DNA of 64,000 bases. Origin: Shewanella benthica (GTDB taxonomy: Bacteria; Pseudomonadota; Gammaproteobacteria; Enterobacterales; Shewanellaceae). The notes under the pieces are model-generated. The model had not been told where the DNA came from. It made no database searches and was given only the letters and a program-made list of their open reading frames with translations. The translations under genes and the position numbers were made by a program. Where the stretch lies: the NCBI GenBank assembly GCA_023284085.1, contig JAKVHY010000016.1:1-64000 (forward strand), written 5' to 3'. This document shows, piece by piece, positions 62,630 through 64,000 of this stretch (position 1 is its first letter; every line of letters starts with the position of its first letter).

Positions 62630-63847
62630 TTATCTTGGCTGGATCAACAGAGGCGCGAAGAACGCCCTGGCATTGCCGCCCGCACCATAATGATTTGTGT
62701 AGGTCTCACCCTCTTGTAAGGTGTAATACACATCCACAAAGTCATCATCATTAGTGAACCAGGCATCGGGCATAGCACTGATGATCCCATTAGTGATCTT
62801 GGCTATGATGGCAAATCCCTGTACTTCAGGATCCGGATAGGCCTTCAAAATTTCCTCGGCAGCAACGAGAAGTGCGGTCGCAAGATCTTTATAGTTAGTC
62901 CCATCATCATGCTCCATGAGTACAAGATCGGCAGCAGCCCAACGGTAACGCTCCCAATGAATGGCGATCTGATTGGGATAATACTCGGTGCCTGAATAAT
63001 CGAGATAAGGCATCTCAATGATATCCAACACGGGTTCATCACGGCTTGGGTTAACACCAGTCACGATGCCGTAGATCTCGGCTTTACCCGAAATCCAGGG
63101 CTCCTCATCATCTTTCACACTGATCTGTTTGATGACTGTGGTTGATATAGGCTGATCCGCAGCGGTAAAGGCACTCACCTGACGCTTAGCCCTCTTGAGC
63201 TGACTCTCAGCATGTGTGCTCAAGGCAAATGTGTCTCGCATCACCGCCAGACCTTCACGCATGGCTTGCTGCTTGTCTAACCCAATCACAATCACGGGTC
63301 TTTGGGGAAGCTTATACACATCCAGAAGATGAATATTACCTTCAACATCATAGGCTTCGATATTAGCCCACTGCTTATCATCACCATCAGGCTCGAATGC
63401 AAATAGCGGCGATTCGCCTTGTTGCCAATCGTTCAGCATGCTGGCATCGGCCAGACGAAATTGCACCAAACTGGGAGACAGAGATCCCTTACTGACAGTA
63501 TTAACCTTAGATTCAGCGTGAGTATATAAACCTTTTGCTTCACGGATCGCCAACTCGCTTTGACGTAATGCCTTGGTGTCGCTGCCACTGGACCGAAACG
63601 CTAAATCAGCATCCATAGCCAAGTTGTATTGGTTGATATTAGATTGCAGCACAGGTAACACTCGAGTGTATTGGCGACTGAGCTCCAGTGCTATCTCACG
63701 TTTAGCGCTCGATACGCTGACACTGTATTGTGATGCTTGCACAATGGATAGATTTGTTTTGTCGGCTGGTTCGGCGGAACTAAATGGCGAAATAATAGAA
63801 GCCAGAGGTACCGTTATCATAAGCAAGGCGAAAGTCATTTTTTTCAT
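62630..63847 (-). CDS. Secreted DUF3103-like protein
   Basis: 405 residues. A signal peptide (about 1-26, ending SSAEP) is followed by a helical region (about 45-120) and a mixed domain with VIVIGLDKQQAMREGLAV and the acidic segment AAADLVLMEHDDGTNYKDLATALL. It recalls DUF3103, a family of exported proteins in Shewanella and Vibrio; I am not certain of the number. The C-terminal part has further acidic stretches (WFTNDDDFVDVYY). Possible metal binding or peptidase activity cannot be shown. The gene stands alone. Confidence 0.75.
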   Translation of the reverse strand: MKKMTFALLMITVPLASIISPFSSAEPADKTNLSIVQASQYSVSVSSAKREIALELSRQYTRVLPVLQSNINQYNLAMDADLAFRSSGSDTKALRQSELAIREAKGLYTHAESKVNTVSKGSLSPSLVQFRLADASMLNDWQQGESPLFAFEPDGDDKQWANIEAYDVEGNIHLLDVYKLPQRPVIVIGLDKQQAMREGLAVMRDTFALSTHAESQLKRAKRQVSAFTAADQPISTTVIKQISVKDDEEPWISGKAEIYGIVTGVNPSRDEPVLDIIEMPYLDYSGTEYYPNQIAIHWERYRWAAADLVLMEHDDGTNYKDLATALLVAAEEILKAYPDPEVQGFAIIAKITNGIISAMPDAWFTNDDDFVDVYYTLQEGETYTNHYGAGGNARAFFAPLLIQPR

Positions 63848-64000
63848 ATTATGTCCTTATTGAATATTACTCGTTTTATATTGCTTCCGTTCGGTCCTAG
63901 AAAACATATGAGCATACTTAACAAAACTTGTAAATAACAACAGCAACAATTATCAATTGTATTCACATCCATTTAATGAGAACTGGATCTTAATTTTAAA
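63848..64000. other. Non-coding right edge
   Basis: Upstream region of the DUF3103-like gene. It is AT-rich with no further feature seen before the window ends. Confidence 0.4.

Overview
The window reads as chromosome of a marine gammaproteobacterium, most probably Shewanella or a close relative. The basis is overall protein resemblance (cobalamin salvage operon, MetH, an RND pump followed by DUF2892 and rhodanese genes, DUF465, DUF599, TM2, FadL), moderate GC, and decayed REP-associated transposase fragments. No database search was possible, so this is recognition by eye.

Layout. 0.3-8.6 kb (minus strand): a sensor kinase and a sigma-54 activator next to a MacAB-type efflux operon (HlyD adaptor, small unknown membrane protein, ATPase, two FtsX permeases). 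The operon has a sigma-54-like promoter and, upstream of it, an array of GTGTCCG half-sites, the probable enhancer for the neighbouring activator. 9.0-14.0 kb (plus): an RND adaptor and pump with DUF2892 and rhodanese genes. 14.0-25.1 kb (minus): a MAPEG protein, btuF, then a B12 salvage and transport operon (btuD, btuC, cobT, cobS, cobU, cobQ, cobO) behind one cobalamin riboswitch, and cobC. A tRNA-Leu(CAG) gene on the plus strand, followed by 180-bp tandem repeats, sits between btuF and cobO. 25.2-28.5 kb (minus): a transporter-domain histidine kinase preceded by three overlapping micro-ORFs that are partial copies of its own 5' end. 29.0-32.8 kb (plus): B12-dependent metH behind MetJ boxes. 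33-36 kb: DUF465, a hairpin repeat cluster, and a LysR regulator divergent from a monooxygenase-fold/oxidoreductase pair. 36-45 kb: an AT-richer accessory stretch with two transposase relics, a lipoprotein and a FG-GAP/TSP3/LruC surface protein, a FadL porin and a triple-RidA fusion protein. 45-58 kb: GlnD, TM2, a beta-barrel protein, opine dehydrogenase-like enzyme, lipoprotein, DUF599, lone AbrB-type protein, HD-GYP protein and a penicillin-acylase-family lipoprotein. 58-64 kb: a decayed histone-deacetylase-family gene, delta-class carbonic anhydrase, LacI regulator with ribokinase, and a secreted DUF3103-like protein.

The most coherent functional block is B12: BtuF/BtuC/BtuD import corrinoid, CobO/CobQ/CobU/CobT/CobS/CobC finish it to cobalamin, and MetH nearby uses it. 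The observations I consider most unusual are (i) three separate genes (btuF, the transporter-domain kinase, lacI) whose 5' end and ribosome binding site are tandemly duplicated to give short upstream ORFs overlapping the real start; (ii) one polypeptide made of three RidA domains, a covalent version of a normally homotrimeric enzyme; (iii) the sigma-54 enhancer array; (iv) the 180-bp repeats behind tRNA-Leu; and (v) a mosaic of CTAG-rich and other micro-repeats in nearly every gap of the cobalamin operon.
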